Shown: positions 35,123-42,994, counted from the stretch's first letter. The stretch: 64,000 nucleotides of DNA from Paractinoplanes aksuensis (GCF_024137025.1 NZ_JAMYJR010000018.1:151937-215936), one strand, 5' to 3'. The notes: a model not told the origin generated them from the letters alone. Numbers and translations: made by a program.

Positions 35123-35137
35123 CGCACACGGTGTGCG
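35123..35137. promoter_or_regulatory. Palindrome in the bldN/acyl-CoA synthetase intergenic region
   Basis: CGCACAC-G-GTGTGCG is a 7-bp dyad with a one-base centre. Its position between divergent genes suggests an operator for an unidentified regulator. Confidence 0.45.
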
Positions 35138-35150
35138 ACGCCGTGTGATC

Positions 35151-35187
35151 GGAGTCCGTGATACTTCGCGTCTGAGTAACGGACTCC
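35151..35187. promoter_or_regulatory. 9-bp inverted repeat upstream of the bldN leader
   Basis: GGAGTCCGT (35151-35159) and ACGGACTCC (35179-35187) are exact complements with a 19-base loop. The right arm ends 2 bases before the BldD-box match. It could be an operator or, if transcribed, a hairpin. Confidence 0.5.
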
Positions 35188-35188
35188 A

Positions 35189-35201
35189 AAACCCTGGGTG
35201 A
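35189..35201. promoter_or_regulatory. BldD-box match upstream of bldN
   Basis: AAACCCTGGGTGA agrees with the Streptomyces BldD consensus TNACNC(A/T)GNGTNA at every specified position except the first (A for T). It lies about 75 bases before the leader ORF and 165 before bldN, a known BldD target in Streptomyces. Confidence 0.7.
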
Positions 35202-35276
35202 GGTCGGTCGGCAGTTTCGCGGGCCACTTCACCCCTTTTGCTATGAGTTTCCACCCCTCATCCCGAGGAGGCCGCT

Positions 35277-35369
35277 GTGCCACAAAAAGCACGGAAACAC
35301 TGCGAATCCCAGTCTGGCGGGACGGATCAGCAGTCGGAGCAGAGCCGCCGGGTTGAGGAGGCGCAGTGA
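35277..35369 (+). CDS. 30-codon leader ORF overlapping bldN start
   Basis: A GTG-initiated frame of 30 codons, beginning MPQKARKHCESQSGGTDQQS and ending RRVEEAQ, with a stop at 35367-35369. An excellent ribosome binding site, GAGGAGG (35265-35271), lies 5 bases before the GTG. The stop TGA overlaps the GTG of bldN (GTGA at 35366-35369), the arrangement used for translational coupling. The peptide is hydrophilic and Gln/Glu/Lys/Arg-rich with one Cys and no signal peptide. I know no homologue. It may act as a cis-regulatory leader or encode a small protein; the chance occurrence of both features is low but not excluded. Confidence 0.6.
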   Translation: MPQKARKHCESQSGGTDQQSEQSRRVEEAQ

Positions 35370-36313
35370 GTCATGTTTACGCCGGGGATCCGTACGGCCG
35401 TTCCCTCGCCGACGGGCTGACGGGTCTGCGCCGCTCGGTCGACGACATGATCGTCAACACCATCCGCGGTGACGGGCCCAAGCGGACCCGTAACCGCCCC
35501 CACATCAACGAGTCACCCGGCCAGCGGCTGCCACCCAACGGCAACGCCAAGCCGATGCCGGGCAGCGGGCGGGTGGCCGTGCCCGGCCGTCCCGCGATGC
35601 CCGCGCAGCCCACCGCCGGCCAGCGCAGCAACCTGCCCGAGGCGCCCGCCGTGGGCGAGCAGACCGTGGTCGTTCCGTCGCAGAGCACCACCGGTCCGCA
35701 GCGCGACGCCGAGCCCCCCAAGTACCCGGCCCGCCCCGACCCGGGTGACGCCGCGGCCGAGGTGTGGGCGCTGGTCGAGCGGGCCCAGGCCGGTGAGTCC
35801 GAGGCGTTCGGGCTGATCTACGACCGCTACGTCGACACCGTCTTCCGGTTCGTCTACTTCCGGGTCGGCAACCGGCAGCTGGCCGAGGACCTGACCTCGG
35901 ACACGTTCCTGCGCGCGCTCAAGCGGATCGGCAGCTTTACCTGGCAGGGCCGCGACCTCGGGGCCTGGCTCGTCACCATCGCCCGCAACCTGGTCGCCGA
36001 CCACTTCAAATCCGGCCGCTACCGCCTCGAGGTCACCACCGGCGACGTGCTCGACGCCGACCGCGAGGCCCGCGGACCCGAGGGCAGCCCGGAATCCTCG
36101 GTGGTCGACCACATCACCAACGTCGCCCTGCTCACCGCGGTCAAACAGCTCAACCCGGAACAGCAGGAGTGCATCGTGCTGCGGTTCCTGCAGGGCTTCT
36201 CCGTGGCCGAGACCGCCCAGACCATGGGCAAGAACGAAGGCGCGATCAAGGCCCTGCAGTACCGGGCCGTCCGAGCGCTGGCCCGGCTCCTCCCGGACGG
36301 ATTTCAAGGGTGA
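35366..36313 (+). CDS. bldN: ECF sigma factor BldN
   Basis: A 315-residue sigma-70 family ECF factor. An unusually long Pro/Gly-rich N-terminal extension (about 1-128) is reminiscent of the pro-sequence of Streptomyces sigma-BldN. Region 2 is about 138-205 (AFGLIYDRYVDTVFRFVYFRVG, DLTSDTFLRALKRI) and region 4 about 245-310 (LNPEQQECIVLRFLQGFSVAET, GAIKALQYRAVRAL). In Streptomyces BldN drives aerial development genes. Context supports orthology: rex-hem lies on one side, with an RsbN-like gene, NAD-epimerase, bS22 and BldC-like genes on the other. The GTG start follows GAGGAGG inside the leader ORF. Confidence 0.88.
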   Translation: MSHVYAGDPYGRSLADGLTGLRRSVDDMIVNTIRGDGPKRTRNRPHINESPGQRLPPNGNAKPMPGSGRVAVPGRPAMPAQPTAGQRSNLPEAPAVGEQTVVVPSQSTTGPQRDAEPPKYPARPDPGDAAAEVWALVERAQAGESEAFGLIYDRYVDTVFRFVYFRVGNRQLAEDLTSDTFLRALKRIGSFTWQGRDLGAWLVTIARNLVADHFKSGRYRLEVTTGDVLDADREARGPEGSPESSVVDHITNVALLTAVKQLNPEQQECIVLRFLQGFSVAETAQTMGKNEGAIKALQYRAVRALARLLPDGFQG

Positions 36314-36482
36314 CGCGACTCTCGCCTATTACCCGATGTGAGCTGTTGGTCCCCGTAACCGGGGACGCGTGTCGCGCGTTTGTCCGAGTGCGACCCCGGA
36401 CGGCCCTGCCGGCCACCGGCATCGTCGCGACCGCCGGCGATGCAGCCGGCGAGACATTCACGAGCGAGGGGAGGTGCCCGCG

Positions 36483-37679
36483 GTGAACTTCGACTTCTTC
36501 GACCGGCGGAGCGCCGAGCGCTTCGCGGAGCTTCTCGACGAGAGCACCGGCGGCCGACGGCACCACAGCCGCGGCCCGGCCGATGAGCAGCTCGCCGAGC
36601 TGGTTGCCATCGGCAGCAGCCTGTCCGCCACCCGTCCGGCCGCCCGGGTCGAGCCCGAGTTCCGCACCGGGCTGCGGGCCATGCTGGTCGCCACGGCCGA
36701 GCGGGACGGCATCGGCCACACCGCGAGGGCCGCCGACACCGCGCCCGAGCCGGTCGCAGCGGCCCGGGGTCGCCTGCGGCAAGGGCTGCTCGGCCACGGT
36801 GGCCGCATCCGGGCCCGGGGCGCCATCGTCATCGGAGTGGCCGCCGGCGCGCTGGCGGTCTCCGGAATCTCCGCGGCCAGCGAGAACGCAGAACCGGGCG
36901 ACGCCCTGTACGGGGTCAAGCGCTCGACCGAACGGGCCCAGCTGGCCATGGCCGGCTCGGACGTCACGCGGGGCCAGCTCTCGCTGGACTTCGCCCGCAC
37001 CAGGATGGCCGAGGCCGTGGCCATGCCGGGCAACGACGCCGGCTTCGGTGGCGTGCTCGACGACATGGACGCCGACACCCGCAAGGGCGTCAAGTTGCTG
37101 ACCACGTCGGCCGTGGCCCGCAAGGACAGCAAGCCGCTGGCCACCATCGACACGTTCGCCGAGCAGCAGCGCCGCTCGCTGACGCCGGCCCTGGACAAGC
37201 TGTCCGCCACCAACCAGGAGAGGGCGCTGACGTCGATCGGGCTGCTCGACTCGGTGAGCAAGCGGGCCGAGAACCTGCGGACCGGGCTGGGCTGCGACAC
37301 CGCGGTCCCGTCGGGCGCCGACCGGCTCGGGCCCAAGCTGAAGGGCTGTGCGGGCGGCGACGACTCGGACGCCGAAGCGCCGCCGGCGCGGCCGTCCGGG
37401 CCGAGCGGCAAGCAGACGCCGCGGACGACCGGTCCGGACGACGCCAAGGCGCCCCGCGCGAGCAACCCGGCCGTCGCGCCGTCGGTCTCGGCCGACGCCC
37501 AGGTGCCGACCCAGAAGCGGTCGCCGTCGCTGGTGCCGGACCTGCCGCTCGGCGGCACCCCGATGCAGTCCCCGCCGCCGGTCGACGAGGATCCGCTGCA
37601 GCAACAGCAGGAGGTCCCGGCCGAGGAGCAGGATGACCCGCTGGGCGGCTTGCTCGGCGGCATCTTCGGAGGCAACTAA
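36483..37679 (+). CDS. RsbN-like membrane anti-sigma candidate with DUF5667 domain
   Basis: A 398-residue single-pass protein. The cytoplasmic N-terminus (1-110) begins NFDFFDRRSAERFAELLDE; the membrane helix is about 112-132 (RGAIVIGVAAGALAVSGISA). The outside portion carries DUF5667 (about 133-235, AEPGDALYGVKRSTERAQLAM), then a Pro/Ala/Gln-rich tail ending LGGLLGGIFGGN. In Streptomyces, rsbN lies just after bldN and encodes its membrane anti-sigma factor. Position and topology imply the same role, but the sequence similarity of the N-terminus is weak. The GTG at 36483 follows AGGGGAGG by 9 bases; GTG 36474 is the alternative. Confidence 0.75.
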   Translation: MNFDFFDRRSAERFAELLDESTGGRRHHSRGPADEQLAELVAIGSSLSATRPAARVEPEFRTGLRAMLVATAERDGIGHTARAADTAPEPVAAARGRLRQGLLGHGGRIRARGAIVIGVAAGALAVSGISAASENAEPGDALYGVKRSTERAQLAMAGSDVTRGQLSLDFARTRMAEAVAMPGNDAGFGGVLDDMDADTRKGVKLLTTSAVARKDSKPLATIDTFAEQQRRSLTPALDKLSATNQERALTSIGLLDSVSKRAENLRTGLGCDTAVPSGADRLGPKLKGCAGGDDSDAEAPPARPSGPSGKQTPRTTGPDDAKAPRASNPAVAPSVSADAQVPTQKRSPSLVPDLPLGGTPMQSPPPVDEDPLQQQQEVPAEEQDDPLGGLLGGIFGGN

Positions 37680-37719
37680 CCCGACTGAGACATGGCGAGG
37701 GGCCTCGGCGATATATGGC

Positions 37720-37763
37720 GAGGGGCGGTGCCGGGATTTCCCCGGGGCCGCCCCTCACTTTTC
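37720..37763 (+). terminator. Terminator after the bldN-rsbN-like pair
   Basis: The arms GAGGGGCGG (37720-37728) and CCGCCCCTC (37748-37756) enclose an inner CCGGG/CCCGG stem. ACTTTTC follows. It lies 40 bases past the DUF5667 gene and before the convergent acyltransferase stop. Confidence 0.75.
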
Positions 37764-37803
37764 ACTATAGGCGCACCAGACGTCACCCAACAGCACCGGC
37801 GTC

Positions 37804-38808
37804 TCAGAGGCCGAACGGGTCGGGCCGCTTCTCGAGCAACTCCAGCAACGCGGCCTGAATGGTCTCGCGGACCTGGTCGGCCAGGTTGTAGACGACCATC
37901 GGGTCGTCGGCCAGGTCGGTCAGGTGCTCGGTCGGGATCGGCGGGCAGAACTGGATCAGCCACTTGCTCGGCAGCGGCACCAGACCCAGCGGGCCGAGCC
38001 AGGGGAAGGTCGGCGTGACCGGGAAGTACGGAACCCCGAGCAGCCGGGCCAGCGGCTTGACGTCGGCCAGGATCGGATAGATCTCCTCGGCGCCGACGAT
38101 CGCCACCGGCACGATCGGAGTTCCCGTACGCAGCGCGGCCGAGACGAATCCGCCGCGCCCGAAGCGCTGGAGCTTGTAACGGTCGGCGAACCGCTTGCCG
38201 ATGCCCTTGAACCCTTCGGGGAAGACACCGACCAGCTCGCCCGTGCTCATCAGGCGCTCGGCGTCCGGGTTGCAGGCCACGGTCGCGCCCGACTTGCGGG
38301 CCAGTTCGCTCACCACCGGCATGCGGAAGACCAGGTCGGCCCCGAGCAGGCGCAGATGCCGCTCCTGCGGGTGGCGGTCGCGGATGGCCGTACCGAGCAT
38401 CAACGCGTCGAGGGCGAACGTCCCCGAGTGGTTGGCCACGACCAGGGCCCCGCCGTCCTTGGGCACGTGCTCGATGCCGAAGACCTCGGTGCGGAACCAG
38501 TCGTGGTAGAGCACCCGCAGCAGCGGCTGGAACACGGCGTCGTTGAGTTCGGGGTCGAAACCGAACTCGTCGACCTCGTAGCTGCCGGCGAAACGGCGGC
38601 GCAGGAAGGCCAGCCCCCGGGCCACGCGCTGGTCCCAGAGGTCGATGGGGTCGGGCTGCTCGTCCGGGGCGGGGTGGTGACCGTTGGAGTTCATTGACGG
38701 CACCTCCGGGATCGGGCGTCGGCCGTTGACCCGGACCGGCTCGGCCCGCCGGGGCAGGGTGAAGTCGGCGTGCCCCGGCAGCATGCCCCGGAATTCGTCC
38801 TGACTCAA
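37804..38808 (-). CDS. Lysophospholipid (1-acylglycerol-3-phosphate) acyltransferase-like protein
   Basis: A 334-residue PlsC-family acyltransferase. Motif I is GALVVANHSGTFALDALML (NHxxxxD form), motif III LVGVFPEGFKGIGKRF and motif IV TPIVPVAIVGAEEIY. A hydrophilic N-terminal extension of about 60 residues precedes the domain. It probably transfers an acyl chain to a glycerolipid or other membrane lipid acceptor. The start overlaps the epimerase stop by 4 bases (ATGA), and this pair is conserved in actinobacteria (galE2-Rv0502, recalled). It runs convergent to the bldN pair. Confidence 0.88.
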   Translation of the reverse strand: MSQDEFRGMLPGHADFTLPRRAEPVRVNGRRPIPEVPSMNSNGHHPAPDEQPDPIDLWDQRVARGLAFLRRRFAGSYEVDEFGFDPELNDAVFQPLLRVLYHDWFRTEVFGIEHVPKDGGALVVANHSGTFALDALMLGTAIRDRHPQERHLRLLGADLVFRMPVVSELARKSGATVACNPDAERLMSTGELVGVFPEGFKGIGKRFADRYKLQRFGRGGFVSAALRTGTPIVPVAIVGAEEIYPILADVKPLARLLGVPYFPVTPTFPWLGPLGLVPLPSKWLIQFCPPIPTEHLTDLADDPMVVYNLADQVRETIQAALLELLEKRPDPFGL

Positions 38809-39869
38809 CGCCGGTCACCCCCGCTCGTGGCGCCTGCCCGCACCCGGCGGATGCCGTCGAGGATGGCCTTCTCGGCCGCGGCGAGCCGGTCGGCGGTGAT
38901 CGACGAGCCGTTGGCGTGGCCCTTGATGAAGTCGTCGAACGACTCGGCCGTGGTGCGCGGCGTGAAGCCGAACTCGGCCACCAGGCGGGTCGTGTCGACC
39001 ACGCGGCCGTGCACGAACAGGTCGATCTGGTCGAAGCCGATCTGGCCGATGCCCACGTTGCGGGCCACGCCGACCAGGGTCGAGAGCGTGCCCTCGGGCA
39101 ACGGCACCGAGATGCGCCCGGCCCGGCGGATGGCCTGGGAGAGCGCGAGGATGCCGGCCCCGGCCACGTTGAAGGTGCCCGGGTGCTCCTCGACGATCGA
39201 GCGGTGCAGGATCTCGAGGGCGTCGTCGACGTGGACGAACTGGAGCCGGGCGTCGCGGCCGAGCACGGTCGGCACCACCGGCTGCGCGAAGTAGCGGGTG
39301 AGGGTGGTGTCGGCGGTCGAACTGATGAACGGCGCGAACCGCAGCACGGTGGCCGCGACCTCGGGCCGGCGACGGCGGAAGCCGCGTACGTAACCCTCGA
39401 TGTCGAGGATGTCGCGCGCGAACGAGCCCCGGGGCACCGCCCGCGGCTCGGTGTCCTCGGTGAAGACACCGGGGTCGCGGAAGGACGCGCCGTAGGCGGC
39501 CGTGGAGGAACGCACCACGAGCTTGCGCAGCCGGGGCGCGGCCTGGGCGGCCGCGAGCAGCTGCATCGTCCCGATGACGTTCTGCTCTTTCATAGCGGCC
39601 CGGCCGTGGTGCGGGTCGGGCGCGCTGGTCACCGCGAGGTGCACGACGGCCTCGGCGCCCAGGTCAGCCAGGGCGCCGGAAGCCGCGCGAGCGTCGGCCC
39701 GGATCAGCTCGACGTCGGCCAGCAGCTCACGCAGAGCCGTGGGCGGTTCGTGCGGATCCAGGCCGACCACGCGGTCGACCCGTGAATCGGCGGCGAGCCG
39801 AGCGGCCACCCGGGCGCCGAGATATCGGCTGACTCCGGTGACCACGACGACGCGGGGTGGAGAGGTCAC
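38805..39869 (-). CDS. NAD-dependent epimerase/dehydratase, extended SDR
   Basis: A 354-residue extended SDR. The N-terminal nucleotide-binding segment is VVVVTGVSRYLGARVAARLAAD, with GVSRYLG replacing the usual GxxGxxG. The acidic VVGLDPHEPP follows, then STAAYGAS, near which the catalytic Tyr/Ser lie. The YxxxK pair is not clear, since the region reads AKRDILDIEGYVRGF-like, so catalysis may be altered. It forms a coupled pair with the acyltransferase downstream, and the bS22 gene is 80 bases upstream. In mycobacteria the corresponding gene is galE2 (recalled); the substrate is unknown. Confidence 0.85.
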   Translation of the reverse strand: MTSPPRVVVVTGVSRYLGARVAARLAADSRVDRVVGLDPHEPPTALRELLADVELIRADARAASGALADLGAEAVVHLAVTSAPDPHHGRAAMKEQNVIGTMQLLAAAQAAPRLRKLVVRSSTAAYGASFRDPGVFTEDTEPRAVPRGSFARDILDIEGYVRGFRRRRPEVAATVLRFAPFISSTADTTLTRYFAQPVVPTVLGRDARLQFVHVDDALEILHRSIVEEHPGTFNVAGAGILALSQAIRRAGRISVPLPEGTLSTLVGVARNVGIGQIGFDQIDLFVHGRVVDTTRLVAEFGFTPRTTAESFDDFIKGHANGSSITADRLAAAEKAILDGIRRVRAGATSGGDRR

Positions 39870-39921
39870 GTCGGGCGCACCTTCCGAGGCGTGCGGGTGC
39901 GTGTTGGGGCAAGTACCTGCC

Positions 39922-39943
39922 CGGCCGGGGGAATCCCCGGCCG
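39922..39943 (-). terminator. Hairpin after the bS22 gene
   Basis: CGGCCGGGG (39922-39930) and CCCCGGCCG (39935-39943) form a perfect 9-bp stem with loop GAAT, 5 bases past the stop of the bS22 gene on the minus strand. There is no clear U-tract. Confidence 0.6.
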
Positions 39944-39947
39944 CAGG

Positions 39948-40049
39948 TTACTTACCCAACTTGCGACGCTGGACGCGGGTCTTGCGCAGCAGCTTGCGGT
40001 GCTTCTTCTTCGCCATACGCTTGCGGCGCTTCTTGACCACGGAGCCCAT
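39948..40049 (-). CDS. Small ribosomal subunit protein bS22 (AURKAIP1/COX24 domain), 33 residues
   Basis: A 33-codon gene: MGSVVKKRRKRMAKKKHRKL onward, then LRKTRVQRRKLGK and stop. The very basic composition (about 19 Lys/Arg) and the sequence KKRRKRMAKKKHRKLLRKTR identify the AURKAIP1/COX24 family. In mycobacteria this is the extra 30S protein bS22 (Rv0500B position, recalled), bound near the decoding region of 16S rRNA. It lies between the BldC-like gene and the epimerase on the same strand, the conserved order in actinobacteria. It is too short for default gene finders but clearly real. Confidence 0.92.
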   Translation of the reverse strand: MGSVVKKRRKRMAKKKHRKLLRKTRVQRRKLGK

Positions 40050-40212
40050 ACGAAAAGCCTCTCGAAACCTGGTGGCTCGGAGCGGGCACGCCTGGTGCGA
40101 CGGCCCGATTCCGATCTGAATCGACAGCCCCCGGCGCTACCACAGCCGGGAACCAACCGCACCAGCGTACCGGCCCGTCCGGGGCCGAACCAAAACGACC
40201 CCGGTCCTCGTC

Positions 40213-40425
40213 CTACGCGGTCTGCGAGAAGGCCCCGCGCAGGTACTCGTGGACGGCGTGCTCGGGCACGCGGAACGACCGCCCGACCCGTACGGCTGTG
40301 AGGTCACCCCCGTGCACCAGCCGATAGACCGTCATCTTGGAAACCCTCATCAGCGCGGCCACCTCGGCCACGGTCAGGAACCGCACCTCCGAGAGCCGTT
40401 CCTCGGTCTGGGCTGGACCCGTCAT
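40213..40425 (-). CDS. BldC-like (excisionase/MerR-type HTH) DNA-binding protein
   Basis: A 70-residue single-domain winged HTH protein. The core, RFLTVAEVAALMRVSKMTVYRL (about 15-36), VHGGDLTAVRVGRSFRVPEHAVHEYL (about 37-62), is typical of the excisionase/BldC family. BldC binds direct repeats and controls development; this gene corresponds by position to Streptomyces SCO3328 (bdtA) and mycobacterial Rv0500A (recalled), paralogues of BldC. It sits upstream of the bS22 gene. The start at 40425 gives MTGPAQTEERLSEV; a shorter start is possible within the first residues. Its targets are unknown. Confidence 0.88.
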   Translation of the reverse strand: MTGPAQTEERLSEVRFLTVAEVAALMRVSKMTVYRLVHGGDLTAVRVGRSFRVPEHAVHEYLRGAFSQTA

Positions 40426-40626
40426 GTCGGCGCACCGATCCTTTCTCCAGGCACAAGCCGCGGCGACCCGGGAAGGTCAAGCGACGCGGCGGAGAACTTG
40501 TGTCATCAGAACGGTATCGATACTTCTGTGACCAACGCGATGCGTTCCGTGAAAGTGGCAGGAAAAAGTCAAGGCCGACACGCCGGATCTGGTGGGTTAT
40601 AGACCGAATTGTTGCGGATGAGGCGG

Positions 40627-41544
40627 CTAGCGGCCGACCAGGCCCCGCCCGACGACGGTCACATTGCCCGGACGCTCGGCCAGCCGGCGCACGAGATAGC
40701 CGTACCACTGCTCGCCGTACGGCACGTAGACGCGCACGACGTTGCCGCCGGCGGCCAGCCGGGCCTGCTCCTCGGTGCGTACGCCGTGCAGCATCTGGAA
40801 CTCGTACTCGTCGGCGTCGCGGTCGAACCAGCGGGCCCGGTCTTCCGCGATGGCGATCAGCCGCGGGTCGTGGGTGGCCACCATCGGGTAGCCCTCGCCC
40901 GACATCAGGATGTTGAGGCAGCGTACGAAGGACTTGTCGATGTCCAGAGGCGACTGGAAGGCCACCGACTCGGGTTCCGCGTACGCGCCCTTGCAGAGCC
41001 GCACCCGGGAGCCGGCCGTGGCCAGCTCGCGGCAGTCGCCCTCGGTGCGGCGCAGGTGGGCCTGCAGCACGGCGCCGGTGCCCGGGTGATCCTTGCGCAG
41101 GTCGGAGAGGATCTCGAGGGTCGAGTCGGTGAGCGTGTGGTCCTCCGCGTCCAGGGTCACCGTGGTGCCGGCCTCGGCGGCGGCGGCGCAGACGGCCTGA
41201 GCGTGCTCGTAGGCCAGTTTCTCGTCGAGCCGCTGGCCCAGGGCCGAGAGCTTGATGCTGACCTCGGCCGCGGGCGACAGCCCGGCGCCCTTGAGCCGGC
41301 CCAGCAGCGCGCGGTATTCGTCGCGTACGGCCACCGCCTGCTCCACACTGCGGGTCTCGGCCGAGAGGTGCTCGAACGTGACGGCCAGACCGTCGTCGGC
41401 CAGCTCGCGGCCGGTGCGCAGCGCAGCTTCGACGTCGTCACCGGCGACGAACCGGCGGGCAGCGTTCTTGCTGAAGGGCGCGGCCGAGGCGAGGCGGCCC
41501 AGACGGTCCGAACCGGCGGCGGCCAGGAGCAGGTGACGGAGCAT
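40627..41544 (-). CDS. putA: Proline dehydrogenase
   Basis: A 305-residue monofunctional FAD enzyme oxidising proline to pyrroline-5-carboxylate. The TIM-barrel sequence includes VSIKLSALGQRLD, VTLDAEDHTLTDSTLEIL, RLCKGAYAEPESVAF (FAD/substrate residues) and FQMLHGVRTEEQ. The C-terminal YVPYGEQWYGYLVRRLAERPGN carries the conserved Arg pair. There is no aldehyde dehydrogenase domain, so a separate RocA/PruA is needed for the second step. Both neighbours are transcribed independently: the BldC-like gene is 200 bases beyond its end and the CGNR gene is divergent. Confidence 0.94.
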   Translation of the reverse strand: MLRHLLLAAAGSDRLGRLASAAPFSKNAARRFVAGDDVEAALRTGRELADDGLAVTFEHLSAETRSVEQAVAVRDEYRALLGRLKGAGLSPAAEVSIKLSALGQRLDEKLAYEHAQAVCAAAAEAGTTVTLDAEDHTLTDSTLEILSDLRKDHPGTGAVLQAHLRRTEGDCRELATAGSRVRLCKGAYAEPESVAFQSPLDIDKSFVRCLNILMSGEGYPMVATHDPRLIAIAEDRARWFDRDADEYEFQMLHGVRTEEQARLAAGGNVVRVYVPYGEQWYGYLVRRLAERPGNVTVVGRGLVGR

Positions 41545-41649
41545 GACCCGAGCGTATCGTCCGGAACACCCGGTATCGCGGGAGTGTCACCGGCGTAGTC
41601 AGCCACAACGCTTATGTCCGTGGCGCTCGGTGGCGGCTACCTTTGTCGG

Positions 41650-42186
41650 GTGAACTTCGATGCGTACGCTCGCACCGCGGTCGACCTCGTCAACGCGGAG
41701 TTGGGCGATCTCGCCGGGCTGCAGGCCCTGTTCGTCGACGAACAGGCCTGGATGCGTGACGAGGTCGCCGAGAAAGACGTGGCCGTGTTCCGGCGGGCCC
41801 AGCGCCGCCTGCGCGACGTCTTCGAGTACGGCACGTCCGGCCGCGACGGCGAGGCCGTGAAAGAGCTGAACGCGCTGCTCGAGGTGTTCCCGGTGCAGCC
41901 GCGCATCTCGGGCCACGACGCCGCCGACTGGCACATGCACGTGACCAGCCGCGGCTCGTCGATCAGCGCGGAATACCTGGCCGGCGCGACCTGGGGCCTG
42001 TCGGTGTGGTTGTGCGAGTACGGCAGCGCCCGCTTCGGCATCTGCGCCGACGAGCGCTGCGGCAACGTCTATCTCGACACGTCGTCCAACAACTGCCGCC
42101 GCTTCTGCTCCGAGCGCTGCGCGACCCGCTCCCACGTGGCGGCCCACCGCGCCCGCAAGCGCGCGCAGTCGCTTACGCCCGCGTAA
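41650..42186 (+). CDS. CGNR zinc-finger (ABATE-domain) regulator
   Basis: A 178-residue protein. The N-terminal ABATE/DUF1470 region (VNFDAYARTAVDLVNAELGDL) is followed by the C-terminal zinc finger: GICADERCGNVYLDTSSNNCRRFCSERC (about 140-167). This has the Cys residues of the CGNR family, although the name motif reads CGNVYLD. It is probably a DNA-binding stress regulator; targets are unknown. The GTG at 41650 (VNFDAY) is preferred over the ATG at 41614 because family members start close to the conserved FDAY segment. The stop overlaps the convergent isomerase gene by 14 bases. Confidence 0.85.
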   Translation: MNFDAYARTAVDLVNAELGDLAGLQALFVDEQAWMRDEVAEKDVAVFRRAQRRLRDVFEYGTSGRDGEAVKELNALLEVFPVQPRISGHDAADWHMHVTSRGSSISAEYLAGATWGLSVWLCEYGSARFGICADERCGNVYLDTSSNNCRRFCSERCATRSHVAAHRARKRAQSLTPA

Positions 42187-42994
42187 TAGCCGGGGTCGCG
42201 GATTCCGCGGGCGCCAGGTGCTTGCGCGCGAACTCGAGGGACTCGCGCAGGTCGGCCTCGCGCTCGGCGCGGCTGGACGCCTTGCGGGTCGAGACCTCGA
42301 GGGCGACCGAACCGGTGAAGCCGCGGGCCGAGAGCGAGCGCAGCAGCTCGGCGCAGGGCTGGTTGCCCCGGCCCGGCACCAGGTGTTCGTCACGGCCCTC
42401 ACCGGTGCCGTCGCCCAGGTGCACGTGTTTGAGGCCGGCGCCCATCTTGTCGGCCATGCCGAGCGCGTTGATGCGCGACGCCGCGCAGTGCGACAGGTCG
42501 AGCGTGTAGGCGTCGAAGCCGGTCTCGGTCGGGTCCCACCCCGGGGTGTACGGCACGAACCAGCGGCCCGCCATCTTGACCGGGAACATGTTCTCGATCG
42601 CGAAGGCCAGGTCGGGGTGCTTCGCCTGCACCTTGGCCAGGCCGGAGGCGAAGTTCTTGGCGTAGTCGCGCTGCCAGCTGAACGGCGGGTGCACGACGAC
42701 GGTGGGGGCGCCGAGCGTCTCGGCCAGCTGGGCCGCGCGGTTCAGCCTCTCCCACGGGTCGGGACTCCAGACCCGCTGGGTGACCAGCAGGCAGGGGGCG
42801 TGCACGGAGAGCACCGGCAGGTTGTAATGGTCGGACAGACCCTTCAGCGCACCGGCATCCTGGCTGACACGGTCGGTCCACACCATGACCTCGAGCCCGT
42901 CGTAGCCGGCCGAGGCGGCCAGCTCGAACGCGGCGGCCGTCGGCTCGGGGAACACCGACGAACTGGACAGAAGCACGGGGACGCGGGAGCTCAC
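42173..42994 (-). CDS. Sugar phosphate isomerase/epimerase-like TIM barrel
   Basis: A 273-residue AP-endonuclease family 2 TIM barrel. Metal-site residues are apparent: His in LSVHAPCLLVT and VVVHPPFSWQRDY, Glu in LAFAIENMFPV, and Asp/His in LDLSHCAAS, LKHVHLGDGTGEGRD and VALEVSTR. It starts VSSRVPVLLSSSSVFPEPT (GTG 42994); earlier in-frame codons would enter the promoter region. A homologue (Rv0498) occupies the same neighbourhood in mycobacteria (recalled). The substrate is unknown. It overlaps the CGNR gene by 14 bases, tail to tail. Confidence 0.85.
   Translation of the reverse strand: MSSRVPVLLSSSSVFPEPTAAAFELAASAGYDGLEVMVWTDRVSQDAGALKGLSDHYNLPVLSVHAPCLLVTQRVWSPDPWERLNRAAQLAETLGAPTVVVHPPFSWQRDYAKNFASGLAKVQAKHPDLAFAIENMFPVKMAGRWFVPYTPGWDPTETGFDAYTLDLSHCAASRINALGMADKMGAGLKHVHLGDGTGEGRDEHLVPGRGNQPCAELLRSLSARGFTGSVALEVSTRKASSRAEREADLRESLEFARKHLAPAESATPAITRA

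Noticed and set aside
35172..35179. CTGAGTAA as a second BldD site
   Set aside because: Only half of the palindrome matches; the other half does not fit.
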